A stretch of 64,000 nt of DNA from Stomatohabitans albus (GCF_036336025.1 NZ_JAYKKE010000004.1:1-64000), one strand, 5' to 3'; positions 25,151 to 36,646 are shown, counted from the first letter of the stretch. The notes: generated by a model not told the origin, from the letters alone. A program made the numbers and translations.

Positions 25151-25945
25151 TTACAGACCGGTGATACTCATATATAATCGGGCGATTTGATTTCCAACGA
25201 TGATGGCGGCAAAGGCTCCTATGACTAAGCCAGGACCAAACGGCATGGGAACTCGTCGTTTAAATCCGTGTTTTGCCATGGTGGTGATGCCCCAGCCAAC
25301 CCCGACAAAGAGGGCGAGAAAATAGCCCACGATGACAGGCCCGATACCAAGGTAACCCAAGGTAATACCCATTGGAATCGCATATTTCACGTCCCCCATA
25401 CCCATGCCAGATGGACGGATTCTGTGAGCAATATAGAGAATGCCGGCTAAGAATACGGGGCCAAACAGCATGGACCAAAACCGACTCGTCTCCCCGTGAA
25501 ACAACGCAGCAGCGCTGAACAATACCAGTGTGGTACCCATCAACGGGACGGTTATCGCATTAGGTAAGCGGAAGGTGTCAATATCAATAACCAGCAGGCA
25601 CATGCTGGCAAAGACAAACGCCAATATGCCTGGTAGGGCATAGAGGTCACCAATACTGGCAAACCAATAGCTATACCCCCCAAAGAGAAGCGCCATAACA
25701 CCTTCAACGATCGGATAACGAGCAGAGATCGCGGTATGACAAGACCGACATTTCCCACCCAGCAAGAGATAACTCAATATGGGGATATTGTCCCGCCATC
25801 CGATCTGGTGGCCACAGTGTGGGCAGGCAGAGGGCGGAGATACCACGCTTTCACCCTTGGGAACACGCGCAATCACTACGTTGGCAAAGCTCCCCAGTAG
25901 TAGCCCAAACAGGCCTCCGATGAGTGCAATGATGAGCGGTGACAT
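25151..25945 (-). CDS. Type IV prepilin peptidase (A24 family)
   Basis: A bifunctional membrane aspartic protease and N-methyltransferase that matures prepilins. It has a first membrane segment, the zinc-binding pair CPHC and CRSC in the N-terminal cytosolic loop, and the two catalytic aspartates in DIDTFRLPN and GMGDVK. About seven membrane segments are expected. ATG 25945 (264 aa) has AAAGGA 6 bases upstream; the longer frame lacks a site. No pilin or secretion gene lies in the window, so its substrates are encoded elsewhere. Confidence 0.93.
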   Translation of the reverse strand: MSPLIIALIGGLFGLLLGSFANVVIARVPKGESVVSPPSACPHCGHQIGWRDNIPILSYLLLGGKCRSCHTAISARYPIVEGVMALLFGGYSYWFASIGDLYALPGILAFVFASMCLLVIDIDTFRLPNAITVPLMGTTLVLFSAAALFHGETSRFWSMLFGPVFLAGILYIAHRIRPSGMGMGDVKYAIPMGITLGYLGIGPVIVGYFLALFVGVGWGITTMAKHGFKRRVPMPFGPGLVIGAFAAIIVGNQIARLYMSITGL

Positions 25946-26008
25946 GGGCTTTCCTTTGTGTAGAACATTTAGCGATACAAGGCGGCAGTCCATTGATAGC
26001 GTAGGGGC

Positions 26009-27493
26009 ATGACGCCTTTGGAATCATTAGAACCTGGCCAGCGCGTGATCGTCGGAGGTGACCGTGTGGTCACGGTCTCTGATGAGCTCGCGGCAGCTTT
26101 TGCACCCGGAGATGCTTTATTTGTGACCTCCCTAGGGGAGTTGGTCCATGTCCCCGCCGGACCGCGTAATGCAGCCGCAACGGCGGTTGATGGTGCCGTT
26201 ACTGCCTTTAGTCGGATGGCAACCGTGACAGATGAGCAGATTAGTACCTTCTTCCTCGCATTTGCCGATGCGTTAGCCGATGACAGGACCTTCGCACCTA
26301 TTGCAGCAGCGAATGCAGATGATGTGGCATTGGCCAGATCCTTGGGTCAGTCCACTGTCCGGCTCGTGCTCAGCGAAACTATGCGTGATGACATGATTGC
26401 TGGCCTACGCGGGTGGGCACATCTAACAACACACGAAGAGCCACTGAGCACCATTCCTCACGCCCAAGGGTGGGAAGTTACCTTGCATAAAGCACCATTG
26501 GGTGTCGTTGGCTTTGTGTTTGAAGGTCGCCCAAACGTATTTGCCGATGCGTGTGGCGTCTTACGTACGGGAAATACTGTTGTATTCCGTATAGGGAGTG
26601 CGGCGCTTGGCACGGCGCGGGCTGTCTTGAAATATGCACTTGAACCGGCCATTCAGGCTGCTGGTCTTCCCGCAGGCTGTGTGGGATTGGTTGATTCAGC
26701 AACCCGTGAGGCTGGATATGCCCTGGTTAGTGATGACCGGTTGGGGCTTGTCGTGGTGCGCGGGTCAGGACGTGCGGTTCGGATGCTGGGCGATGTAGCG
26801 AGGAGCGCGGGGAACCAAGTGTCGTTACATGGGCGCGGTGGTGCGTGGATGTTGATTGCACCTGGAGCAGACCCGGAACGGGTCCGTGGAGCCATTTGGC
26901 GAAGCTTAGACCGCAAAGTGTGCAATACCTTAAATACGATTGTGTTGATTGGCCAAACCCATGCCGATGCGGTCCTTGCTGGCCTTGAAGATGCCCAATC
27001 GAAGGCCGGGAAAGCCCTGAAGCTACATGTCCACGCCAGTGCTGACCACCTATTTGGCCCACAGTGGCGGGCAGAAGTTCCTATTGCACGTAGTGAAGGC
27101 GATGTCATTGAACCCCAACTGGACGCCATTGAAACGGATGCTATCGGGGATGAATGGGAATGGGAACACTCACCTGAGGTGACCGTGGTGATGGCTGAAA
27201 CAGCTGAGGAAGCGACCACCTGGCTAAATACCTACTCCCCTGCCTTTGTGGTGAGCGTGCTCAGCGATGACAACCAAGAAGCTGAAGCCATCCGTGCCCA
27301 AGTGAATGCTCCCTTTGTAGGGAATGATTTTACCCGTTGGGTAGATGGCCAATATGCCCTTAATGAACCCGAACTGGGATTAGGGAACTGGGAATTGGGG
27401 CGTCAAATCGGCCGCGGGGCCTTACTGACAGGCGCAGGGGTCTATACAGTCCAAACTCGCGCCCATATGGACGCGAGGGATATTCACCGGTAA
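26009..27493 (+). CDS. proA: ProA-like gamma-glutamyl phosphate reductase (aldehyde dehydrogenase superfamily)
   Basis: ProA reduces gamma-glutamyl phosphate to glutamate semialdehyde in proline synthesis. Visible ProA features are LGVVGFVFEGRPNVFADA, SAGNQVSLHGRGGAW and the catalytic Cys in KVCNTLNTIVL. The protein is 494 aa; typical ProA is about 415-430. The excess is mostly an N-terminal extension of about 60 residues. Residue choices around the active site differ from canonical ProA (CNTLN rather than CNALE), so a related specificity is possible. It is a single plus-strand gene between minus-strand neighbours; no proB is in the window. Confidence 0.75.
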   Translation: MTPLESLEPGQRVIVGGDRVVTVSDELAAAFAPGDALFVTSLGELVHVPAGPRNAAATAVDGAVTAFSRMATVTDEQISTFFLAFADALADDRTFAPIAAANADDVALARSLGQSTVRLVLSETMRDDMIAGLRGWAHLTTHEEPLSTIPHAQGWEVTLHKAPLGVVGFVFEGRPNVFADACGVLRTGNTVVFRIGSAALGTARAVLKYALEPAIQAAGLPAGCVGLVDSATREAGYALVSDDRLGLVVVRGSGRAVRMLGDVARSAGNQVSLHGRGGAWMLIAPGADPERVRGAIWRSLDRKVCNTLNTIVLIGQTHADAVLAGLEDAQSKAGKALKLHVHASADHLFGPQWRAEVPIARSEGDVIEPQLDAIETDAIGDEWEWEHSPEVTVVMAETAEEATTWLNTYSPAFVVSVLSDDNQEAEAIRAQVNAPFVGNDFTRWVDGQYALNEPELGLGNWELGRQIGRGALLTGAGVYTVQTRAHMDARDIHR

Positions 27494-27522
27494 GGCTAGG
27501 CCCGGCCACTGGACTGCGGTAT

Positions 27523-29493
<1,971 letters not shown>

Positions 29494-29547
29494 TTACCTC
29501 ATCAAGCGAGCCAGCACAGACAAAAGTCGTTCGTTGAAGGGCGCCCC

Positions 29548-30684
29548 TTACGTGTGGGTAAGGAAGGCTTTGAGCTGGTCAAACCCTGGCCGAATATCGG
29601 CAACTGGCATCCACTCACCTGCTTGATGGGCTTGGTCACCGGGTGCTGGAGAAAAGTTCAGGGCAGGAACACCGATTGCATTGAACCGTGCTACATCAGT
29701 CCATGCTTGTTTGGGTGCCACATCCACGCCAAATGCATCAATTAATGCACTAACCATGGCATTGTTTCGTCGGGGAGGGCAGGGAAGAGCTCGGTCAACA
29801 ATGGCGACAGATAACGGCTCATCCCCAGTCCAAAAGGCATTGATACGTTCAATGAACTGTGCTTCGGCTTCTTCGATTGTTTTATCCGGGGCAAAGCGAT
29901 AGTTCACATTAACCACAAATGAACCTGGCACAATATTGCGGGCATTGTCGGTGTAGGCCTGCGTGGGAGTCATCACTTCTTTCCAGGTCAACCCGTCAAT
30001 CGTAACCTCAACTAGGTCAACATCCTTCCATTTCGCCAACCACTCCCCCGCATGGGTCAAGGCGTTGTGCCCTTGCCATGGCCGCGCTGAATGAGCTTGG
30101 ACACCTGGGAAGGTAACCAGTGCATGGAGAGCACCCATACAACCCAATTGCACCTGGCCATCGGTAGGTTCTCCAATAATGGCTAGCGCTGTATCAGCTA
30201 ACCCTGGAACTGCATTGAGCACTTGAGCCAACTCATTCGCCTCAGCCGGACCCTCTTCACCAGCGTAAGCCACCAACACCATGCGATACGGGCCGTTCCG
30301 ACAATCCTCGTCAATGAAAGCCTGCATGAGGACCCCAAGGCCAGCTTTCATATCACTGACACCCCGACCAACGATAACGGGCTGGCCATCACGCTCTTCG
30401 AGCCGTGCCAGACGATCGTGCTCCGTAGGTGGGACAACATCGGTATGGCCCACTAATGCAACAACCGGTCGGGGGTCGTCAAGGTCACCGGGAGGGCTCA
30501 TCACAAGAGAATGCCCGACCCGCATTACCATGTCGCCTCGGCTAGCCGCCCATTGGGCGATCCAGTCCGCAATCAGCCCCTCATCACCTGTAACACAGGG
30601 CCGGATGAGGAGTTCACCAATTAAATCAATCAGATCATCCCCGGTTGAGGACCATTCGGTTACTGGTGCGGACAAGGATTCCAT
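29548..30684 (-). CDS. dapE: Succinyl-diaminopimelate desuccinylase
   Basis: An M20 metallopeptidase-fold enzyme that removes succinate from N-succinyl-LL-diaminopimelate. Metal ligands are visible: GHTDVVP, GRGVSDMKAG, EEG, IGEPTDG and the C-terminal His in GDQAHQAGE. It is 378 aa. Its ATG directly abuts the dapD stop, so dapC-dapD-dapE form one lysine/DAP unit. Confidence 0.92.
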   Translation of the reverse strand: MESLSAPVTEWSSTGDDLIDLIGELLIRPCVTGDEGLIADWIAQWAASRGDMVMRVGHSLVMSPPGDLDDPRPVVALVGHTDVVPPTEHDRLARLEERDGQPVIVGRGVSDMKAGLGVLMQAFIDEDCRNGPYRMVLVAYAGEEGPAEANELAQVLNAVPGLADTALAIIGEPTDGQVQLGCMGALHALVTFPGVQAHSARPWQGHNALTHAGEWLAKWKDVDLVEVTIDGLTWKEVMTPTQAYTDNARNIVPGSFVVNVNYRFAPDKTIEEAEAQFIERINAFWTGDEPLSVAIVDRALPCPPRRNNAMVSALIDAFGVDVAPKQAWTDVARFNAIGVPALNFSPAPGDQAHQAGEWMPVADIRPGFDQLKAFLTHT

Positions 30685-31503
30685 CTAGACCGAGACTCCA
30701 AAGTTACGAAGGGCATCGTTCAGACTTGTTTTTTCATCTGTTGCCGCTGACCGTTTCCCGATAATCAACGCGGCAGGTATACCAAAGTCGCCAGCAGGGT
30801 ACGTTTTGGTTCGCATCCCTGGTATGACTACAGAACGTTCAGGTACCTCACCTTGGTACTCAACTGGTTCGTCACCCGTCACATCAATAATTTTGGTTGA
30901 GCCAGTGATCGTGACCCCAGCACCAAGTACCGCACCTTCACGGACACGCACCCCTTCGACCACGATGCATCGGCTTCCAATAAAGCAGTTGTCTTCAATG
31001 ATGACTGGACGAGCCCCGGGAGGTTCGAGGACCCCACCGATACCAACGCCACCGGACAAATGCACATTGGATCCTATCTGAGCACAAGACCCCACCGTGG
31101 CCCAGGTATCAACCATTGTGCCCGTCCCAACATAGGCCCCGATATTCACGTAGGACGGCATGAGCACCGCCCCGGCTTCTATAAATGCCCCACGACGGAC
31201 CGTTGCGGGGGGAACAACGCGCACCCCTGCTTGGGCATAGTGACGTTTCAAGGGCACTTTGTCGTGGTATTCAAATGGACCAAGCTCAATCGTTTCCATA
31301 TCCCAAAACCCGAACGCCATGAGCACGGCTTGTTTAACCCAGGTATTCACCACCCATTGGTCACCGTCGCGTTGGGCGACACGGATTGATCCTGCGTCTA
31401 GGAGGTCGATCGTTTCGAGTACAGCCGTTTTAACGTCGTCGGTACGCTCGCCAGATTCCCATGCGGCACTGACGGTGGATTCGATTGCCTTTAAATCAGT
31501 CAT
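30685..31503 (-). CDS. dapD: Tetrahydrodipicolinate N-succinyltransferase (proteobacterial type)
   Basis: It succinylates tetrahydrodipicolinate with succinyl-CoA. The left-handed beta helix contains MPSYVNIGAYVGTGTMVDTW, GSCAQIG and NVHLSGGVGIGGVLEP. These match the E. coli form (274 aa; here 272 aa) and not the longer actinobacterial class as I know it. ATG 31503 is fixed by GGATGGAG upstream; the frame continues 99 unlikely codons further. The neighbours dapC and dapE are in the same pathway. Confidence 0.93.
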   Translation of the reverse strand: MTDLKAIESTVSAAWESGERTDDVKTAVLETIDLLDAGSIRVAQRDGDQWVVNTWVKQAVLMAFGFWDMETIELGPFEYHDKVPLKRHYAQAGVRVVPPATVRRGAFIEAGAVLMPSYVNIGAYVGTGTMVDTWATVGSCAQIGSNVHLSGGVGIGGVLEPPGARPVIIEDNCFIGSRCIVVEGVRVREGAVLGAGVTITGSTKIIDVTGDEPVEYQGEVPERSVVIPGMRTKTYPAGDFGIPAALIIGKRSAATDEKTSLNDALRNFGVSV

Positions 31504-31618
31504 AGCTCCATCCTGCATGTCTACTAGCGCTTTGCTTGTGGTTTTTAGGATTAACCCCCAGCCCACGGCGACGCATGGCATGAAAGGGCAATGGTCCACC
31601 TGACGAGCATAAATGCCT

Positions 31619-32806
31619 TTACGAGGGAATCTCACCCAATGTGATACCGGCTTCCCAAGTGGCACAGGCTGCTTCACAGCCAGGGACATCGGGAACAAGC
31701 GCAAGGCGAATATATCCCGATCCTGCCGACCCAAATGCAGATCCTGGACTCGCAATAATGCGTTTCGCAAGTAGGGCATCTGCATACGCACGATCATCAC
31801 CGCCGGGCACCTTCACCCACTGGTAGAAGGTGGCCTGAGAGCCGCTGGTTTCTAGGCCAACCCGATCAAAAAATGCGCGCATGACCTGGCGTTTAGCCTC
31901 AAAAATCTCACGGCGTGCCGCCACATGGCTTTCATCTCCCCATGCGGTGATAGCTGCAGCTTGAATGAAGTCGGGGCTCGCAGTTCCGATATTGGGGCGC
32001 ATTATGCCAAGCTTGGCAATAAGGCGTTCGTCACCAATCATCGCTCCTGAGCGGTACCCGGTCATACCTGAGCGCTTGGATAGTGAGAAGCACACAAGGA
32101 GTCCGGTCAAGTCACCATCAGCAGCTTGTAATAGGCTCACAGGAGGGGTGTCATGTGGCCGGTAAATATCGACATAGCACTCGTCACTGCCCAATACGAA
32201 CCCATGGTTGCGAGCCGTCGCAATTTGTGTGCGGTAATAGTCAAGGTCCACCACTGCACCCGTTGGATTATGGGGGTAGTTCAACCACGCAATGAACGCT
32301 TGATCAAGACGACTGGGTGTGAGTGTGTCAAGCTCAAGTTTCCAGTCATTGTCTGGCACCAAGTCTACCGGGTCACTCGTGCCCCCAGCGAATAGAGCGC
32401 CACGTTCATACGGCTGATAGCCGGGTGCACCCCAAATAGCGGCATGTTTGCGCGCCCCAGGAGCGGTCAAGGCAAGTGGAGTGTGGAAGATACCTTCTTT
32501 TAGCCCACTGGTCGGTTGAATCTGGGTATCCGGATTGACCTCGACGCCAAAACGTTGCATTACCCACGTTGCAATGGCGGCGCGCAGGGCAGGCTGTCCA
32601 GTTGCGCTGGGGTATTGACTGGTGGGTGTAACGGCATCCTTCAGTGCATCACGAATACGTTGATCGGTTGGTTCAACCGGATCACCGATAGAAAAGTCAT
32701 GGACAGGGCCATTGCCATCACGACGCAATGATCGTGCCTTATCAGCAAACGCCGTCAGTGGATATACGCCGAGACGGTCAAAGAGTGGATTCGTTGGTAG
32801 CTCCAT
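31619..32806 (-). CDS. dapC: Class I aminotransferase, probable N-succinyldiaminopimelate aminotransferase
   Basis: A fold-type I PLP enzyme. The PLP lysine lies in FSLSKRSGMTGYRSG, the aspartate/asparagine cofactor motifs in WLNYPHNPTGA and LGSDECYVD, and the C-terminal Arg in SGYIRLALV. The 395-aa protein resembles the DapC branch, and adjacent dapD and dapE support that substrate. The start at ATG 32806 is set by similarity (MELPTNPLFDRLG); the ribosome site is weak. ArgD could overlap in function. Confidence 0.85.
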   Translation of the reverse strand: MELPTNPLFDRLGVYPLTAFADKARSLRRDGNGPVHDFSIGDPVEPTDQRIRDALKDAVTPTSQYPSATGQPALRAAIATWVMQRFGVEVNPDTQIQPTSGLKEGIFHTPLALTAPGARKHAAIWGAPGYQPYERGALFAGGTSDPVDLVPDNDWKLELDTLTPSRLDQAFIAWLNYPHNPTGAVVDLDYYRTQIATARNHGFVLGSDECYVDIYRPHDTPPVSLLQAADGDLTGLLVCFSLSKRSGMTGYRSGAMIGDERLIAKLGIMRPNIGTASPDFIQAAAITAWGDESHVAARREIFEAKRQVMRAFFDRVGLETSGSQATFYQWVKVPGGDDRAYADALLAKRIIASPGSAFGSAGSGYIRLALVPDVPGCEAACATWEAGITLGEIPS

Positions 32807-33032
32807 ACCTCTAGTCTCTCTGCTCACACCGAAGATGGCCAGATTAGGCTGCAGAAGGAAACCGATAATCGTTATCAGTTTACTGATAGGGCACGAAGAC
32901 CATTGATTCCTGCCCACCTATACCTTCTCTTTAGTTACTTAGCGGTTTATTCACCAATCTTTTCCGTCTGGCAACTGTTGTTCGCCTTCTGAATCGTGTT
33001 TACTCAATGGACCACTGTTTTGGAGGTGCCAA

Positions 33033-33959
33033 TTGAAACGTATATCCCAAGCCGTACCCGATGACCTTTTGGACTTGTATTTCGGCTCGCTGGGGAGCGT
33101 TGAATTACTGACCGCTGAGGATGAGTGTGCATTAGCCCAACAGATTGAGGCAGGAATCGAAGCAGCGCAGCGTCTTCAACAAGCAGCAGATGCGGGTGAA
33201 GTGTTAGCACCTACTGATATGAGACGGTTGGAACGCCTCGTTGAAAACGGTGATCGAGCATTTGATCACTTCGTTGCGGCAAATCTTCGACTGGTCGTGA
33301 GCGTAGCTGCCAAGTTCAGCCGTCGTTCTAGCCTGGATCTCTGCGAACTCATCCAAGAAGGCAATCTTGGTTTGATTCGGGCCGTAGAAAAATTTGATTG
33401 GCGTAAAGGCTTCAAGTTTTCTACCTACGCCACTTGGTGGATTCGCCAGGCCATTCAGCGTGGTGTAGCCAGCTCTGAACGTACGATCCGGTTACCCGTT
33501 GCCCTGCATGATGCCTTGATCAAGGTGCGTGCAGCACGTGCACGGTTAGAGGCATCAACTGGTGAAGAACCCACGATTGAGGAACTGGCTGAAGCCACCC
33601 ACCTCACCGCACATCGCATCCGCCGGGCACTTGAAGCCGACAAGCGCATGACAAGCCTTGATCGCAAAGTCGGAACTGATGTTGACTCAAATGAAATGGG
33701 CGACTTCGTTGCAATCGCGCCTGATTCTCCGGCTGATACGGTCGTTGAAACAGAGTTCCATCGCACCGTATTGGCCCATGCACGTGAACACCTTGATGAA
33801 CGGTCGTGGTATGTCATCACACGACGGTATGGACTCTTTGATACCGAGGTCATGACCCTTGATGCGCTTGGACAAGAACTCGGATTGAGTCGAGAGAGTG
33901 TACGTAAAATCGAGAGTCAAGCATTAAATCTCTTGCAGCGTGAACTCACCACCGTGTAG
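33033..33959 (+). CDS. Sigma-70 family RNA polymerase sigma factor, group 2 type
   Basis: A 308-aa primary-like sigma factor. Region 1.2 (LDLYFGSLGSVELLT) is followed by region 2 with FDWRKGFKFSTYATWWIRQAI, region 3, and region 4 ending in LGLSRESVRKIESQALNLL. It lacks the long region 1.1 of the housekeeping factor, which fits SigB/HrdD-type stationary or stress factors. Translation probably starts at TTG 33033, with GGAGGT 5 bases upstream. It is transcribed alone; no anti-sigma gene adjoins. Confidence 0.9.
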   Translation: MKRISQAVPDDLLDLYFGSLGSVELLTAEDECALAQQIEAGIEAAQRLQQAADAGEVLAPTDMRRLERLVENGDRAFDHFVAANLRLVVSVAAKFSRRSSLDLCELIQEGNLGLIRAVEKFDWRKGFKFSTYATWWIRQAIQRGVASSERTIRLPVALHDALIKVRAARARLEASTGEEPTIEELAEATHLTAHRIRRALEADKRMTSLDRKVGTDVDSNEMGDFVAIAPDSPADTVVETEFHRTVLAHAREHLDERSWYVITRRYGLFDTEVMTLDALGQELGLSRESVRKIESQALNLLQRELTTV

Positions 33960-34060
33960 GCGCACGTCACCGATCAAGCAAGACAAGTTGTAACTGATTT
34001 GCTTACTGATCGTCCCGGTCAGCCTGTGTACCTGTACGGGCAATATTGACGTCCCACTTC

Positions 34061-34066
34061 TATACT
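34061..34066 (+). promoter_or_regulatory. Candidate -10 box of a leaderless J-domain gene transcript
   Basis: TATACT stands exactly 7 bases before the ATG at 34074, and there is no Shine-Dalgarno sequence. It would give a leaderless mRNA. Confidence 0.5.
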
Positions 34067-34073
34067 CGCCAAG

Positions 34074-34469
34074 ATGAATTGGTATGAGGTCCTCGGCGTG
34101 TCACCCGATGCCAGCCTCGTAGAAATTCGCCAGGCGCATCGCAGTATTGTGCGGGCCAGCCACCCCGATGTACTCGGCCATCGAGAGCATGAAGCCGAAC
34201 TTCGTTTGGCTAATGCAGCCTGGGCGGTATTGAGCGATCCTCAACGACGGGCGTCCTTTGATTTAGCCCTGCAGCGTGGCATAGCGACCGCTGAGCCAGC
34301 GGATCCTAAACGCTTTGTCGTTTCAGATGATGATCTTATCCGAGTGATCACCCGCACTAAAGCCACGCAAGATCAGCGCACTAAAGAAATGGTCCGAATC
34401 GGAATCATCGGTGTTGTTATTTGCCTTGTATTGTTAATTTTCCTCAGCGGTATGGGTGCGACACCATAA
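34074..34469 (+). CDS. J-domain protein with C-terminal membrane anchor
   Basis: A 131-aa DnaJ-like co-chaperone. The J domain (2-64) starts NWYEVLGVSPDA and carries the essential HPD motif (ASHPDVLG). The rest is a short linker and one membrane segment at about 108-126, so the J domain is held at the inner membrane. It would stimulate DnaK locally. No Gly/Phe or zinc region is present. gpmA follows after 10 bases. Confidence 0.85.
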   Translation: MNWYEVLGVSPDASLVEIRQAHRSIVRASHPDVLGHREHEAELRLANAAWAVLSDPQRRASFDLALQRGIATAEPADPKRFVVSDDDLIRVITRTKATQDQRTKEMVRIGIIGVVICLVLLIFLSGMGATP

Positions 34470-34479
34470 AATACGCGCA

Positions 34480-35094
34480 ATGAGCACCCTTATATTGATT
34501 CGTCATGGCCAGTCCGTTTGGAACCAAGAAAATCTGTTTACCGGTTGGGTAGACGTTGAACTATCCGATCAAGGCCGAGCAGAAGCTACCGCTGCTGGTG
34601 AGCGCTTGAAGGCCCTTGGATTACATGTAGATAAAGCCTTTACGTCTGGTCTTCGTCGTGCCCAAAATACCGGGCGACTCGTCCTTGAAGCAATGGGCCA
34701 AGGCGACCTTGACCAAGAAGTTGCTTGGCAATTAAACGAACGGTATTACGGTGCCCTGGCTGGCCGGAATAAGAAGCAAACTGCAGAAGAGTTTGGCGAA
34801 GAACAGGTCCATATTTGGCGCCGCTCCTTCGATGTTCGTCCTCCGGCTGGCGAGAGCTTAAAAGACACGTTGGACCGTGTTCTCCCGTTCTTCAACGATC
34901 ACATCATTCCTGCAACGAAAACATTTGATACCGTGCTGGTAAGTGCCCACGGCAACTCACTGCGTGCCATTGTCAAAGAACTTGATGGCATTAGTGACGA
35001 CGATATTCCGGGTATGGAAATTGCGACTGGCGTTCCCCTCATTTACACGATGGAAGACGGAAAACCAACAAAGAAAGAAATCTGCGAAGCCTAA
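34480..35094 (+). CDS. gpmA: 2,3-bisphosphoglycerate-dependent phosphoglycerate mutase
   Basis: It interconverts 3- and 2-phosphoglycerate in glycolysis. The motifs are ILIRHGQSVWN (phosphohistidine), NLFTGW, RRAQNT, ERYYGALAG and the second His in SAHGNSLRA. At 204 aa it is the short form seen in some bacteria; E. coli GpmA is 250 aa. The ATG at 34480 lacks a Shine-Dalgarno but has TAAAAT 7 bases upstream, inside the end of the J-domain gene. A strong terminator follows. Confidence 0.92.
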   Translation: MSTLILIRHGQSVWNQENLFTGWVDVELSDQGRAEATAAGERLKALGLHVDKAFTSGLRRAQNTGRLVLEAMGQGDLDQEVAWQLNERYYGALAGRNKKQTAEEFGEEQVHIWRRSFDVRPPAGESLKDTLDRVLPFFNDHIIPATKTFDTVLVSAHGNSLRAIVKELDGISDDDIPGMEIATGVPLIYTMEDGKPTKKEICEA

Positions 35095-35114
35095 TACCGT
35101 CTCGACTCTCCTAT

Positions 35115-35146
35115 GCTGCCGCCTCACTGAAGGCGGCAGTTTGCTA
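35115..35146 (+). terminator. Terminator after gpmA
   Basis: CTGCCGCCT and AGGCGGCAG form a 9-bp stem (35116-35139) with a 6-base loop, followed by TTTGCT. Confidence 0.8.
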
Positions 35147-35272
35147 TGTTCCCCGTTTTTTGTCATCTCAAAGACGGTTTTATGACAAGCAAAATGGTCT
35201 TTTGGCTCCCAAGTTGAGTATCTTACGATGTTCCGGTTAATCAGGTTCTTGTCTCACAGTGAATGGAGTTCT

Positions 35273-36580
35273 ATGACATTGCCGAATTCTCCAGAACACG
35301 CGTTTCTAGATCTTGGGTCAGAAACCCTTGAGATTCCTTTCGTCCCCGCAAGTGAGGGTGGTGCTGGCCTCGCGATCAACCATTTGCGCCCAAAAACTGG
35401 GTATGTTGTCTATGATCCAGGGTTCTCGTCAGTAGCACCATGTAAGTCCTCAATCACCTACCTCGATGGTGAAAATGGGATTCTTCGTTATCGCGGGTAC
35501 CCAATTGAGCAAATTGCTGAACATCTGTCGTTCATGGAAGTCAGCTACCTCTTTATCCACGATGCCTTACCGACTAAAGAACAGTTAGATGTGTTCACGA
35601 ATATGGTTCGTGACAACATGATGCTGCCTGAGAATATGCGAAAGTTCTTTGATGCGATTCCAAAGAACGCACCACCAATGGCTATTCTCTCCTCTGGGAT
35701 TGAAATGATGACAGCCTATCGGCGCCGTGAGAAAGAGCCGATAGACGATCCTGACTTCATTCCCTCTGCGGTGTATCGGCTCTTAGCCGAGGCCCCCACC
35801 ATTGCGGCTTGGTCGCATAAGACATCAGTTGATGAGCCTCTCGTTTACCCTGATGGGCGACTTGACTATGCCTCCAATATTTTGCATATGTTGACCTGGA
35901 CTCCAATTAATAACTATGAAGTAGACCCCGTGATGGCTAGGGCATTAGATGTGCTATTGATTTTGCACGGTGACCATGAACAAAACTGTTCAACATCAAC
36001 CGTTCGCATGGTCGCAAGTTCTCGTGCTGATTTGCATGCCTGTATTTCTAGTGGAATCAACTCACTCTGGGGCAGTTTGCACGGAGGGGCTAATCAAGCC
36101 GTCATTGAGATGCTCCAAACGATTTTGGATAACGATCGCGATATCGGGCGGGTTCTTTCACGTGCACGAGATCGCAACGATCCGTTCCGGTTAATGGGGT
36201 TTGGGCACCGGGTCTATAAAACCTATGACCCCCGTGCACGAATCATCAAACAAGCTGCCCATGATGTCTTGGCCACGTATATGCCAAATGATCCATTGTT
36301 AGAACTTGCGATGGAGTTAGAAGAAGCAGCACTACAAGACGATTACTTCCAATCACACAACCTCTACCCCAACGTTGATTTCTATTCCGGGCTGATCTAT
36401 CGCGCGATGGGGCTACCAGCCAAAATGTTTACCGTAATGTTCGCTATTGGTCGTCTCCCTGGGTGGATTGCTCAGTGGCGAGAAGCAAACTTAGACCCGG
36501 AATCTCGAATTGTTCGTCCCCGTCAGGTCTATGTTGGACCGGCTAAACGAGACATCATTCCAATTGAGGAGCGCGGATAA
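35273..36580 (+). CDS. gltA: Citrate synthase
   Basis: It condenses acetyl-CoA and oxaloacetate. The catalytic residues are visible: the first His in LHGGANQAV, the second in GFGHRVYK and the Asp in NVDFYSG. The 435-aa length and the N-terminal domain with ITYLDGENGILRYRGYPI fit the hexameric type II form. ATG 35273 follows TGGAG by 4 bases; the frame extends 15 codons upstream without a site. It is a single-gene unit bounded by terminators. Confidence 0.95.
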   Translation: MTLPNSPEHAFLDLGSETLEIPFVPASEGGAGLAINHLRPKTGYVVYDPGFSSVAPCKSSITYLDGENGILRYRGYPIEQIAEHLSFMEVSYLFIHDALPTKEQLDVFTNMVRDNMMLPENMRKFFDAIPKNAPPMAILSSGIEMMTAYRRREKEPIDDPDFIPSAVYRLLAEAPTIAAWSHKTSVDEPLVYPDGRLDYASNILHMLTWTPINNYEVDPVMARALDVLLILHGDHEQNCSTSTVRMVASSRADLHACISSGINSLWGSLHGGANQAVIEMLQTILDNDRDIGRVLSRARDRNDPFRLMGFGHRVYKTYDPRARIIKQAAHDVLATYMPNDPLLELAMELEEAALQDDYFQSHNLYPNVDFYSGLIYRAMGLPAKMFTVMFAIGRLPGWIAQWREANLDPESRIVRPRQVYVGPAKRDIIPIEERG

Positions 36581-36603
36581 TTACAAATCGGGGTACTTCC
36601 CTG

Positions 36604-36646
36604 AGAGAAAAACCTGCACTATTTTGAAAATAGTGCAGGTTTCTCT
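36604..36646 (+). terminator. Terminator after gltA
   Basis: A long stem, AACCTGCACTATTTT pairing with AAAATAGTGCAGGTT, is followed by TCTCTGTAT. GAGA/TCTC extends it. Confidence 0.85.

Noticed and set aside
31504-31800. 99-codon N-terminal extension of dapD
   Set aside because: It overlaps dapC and lacks similarity; GGATGGAG fixes the start at 31503.
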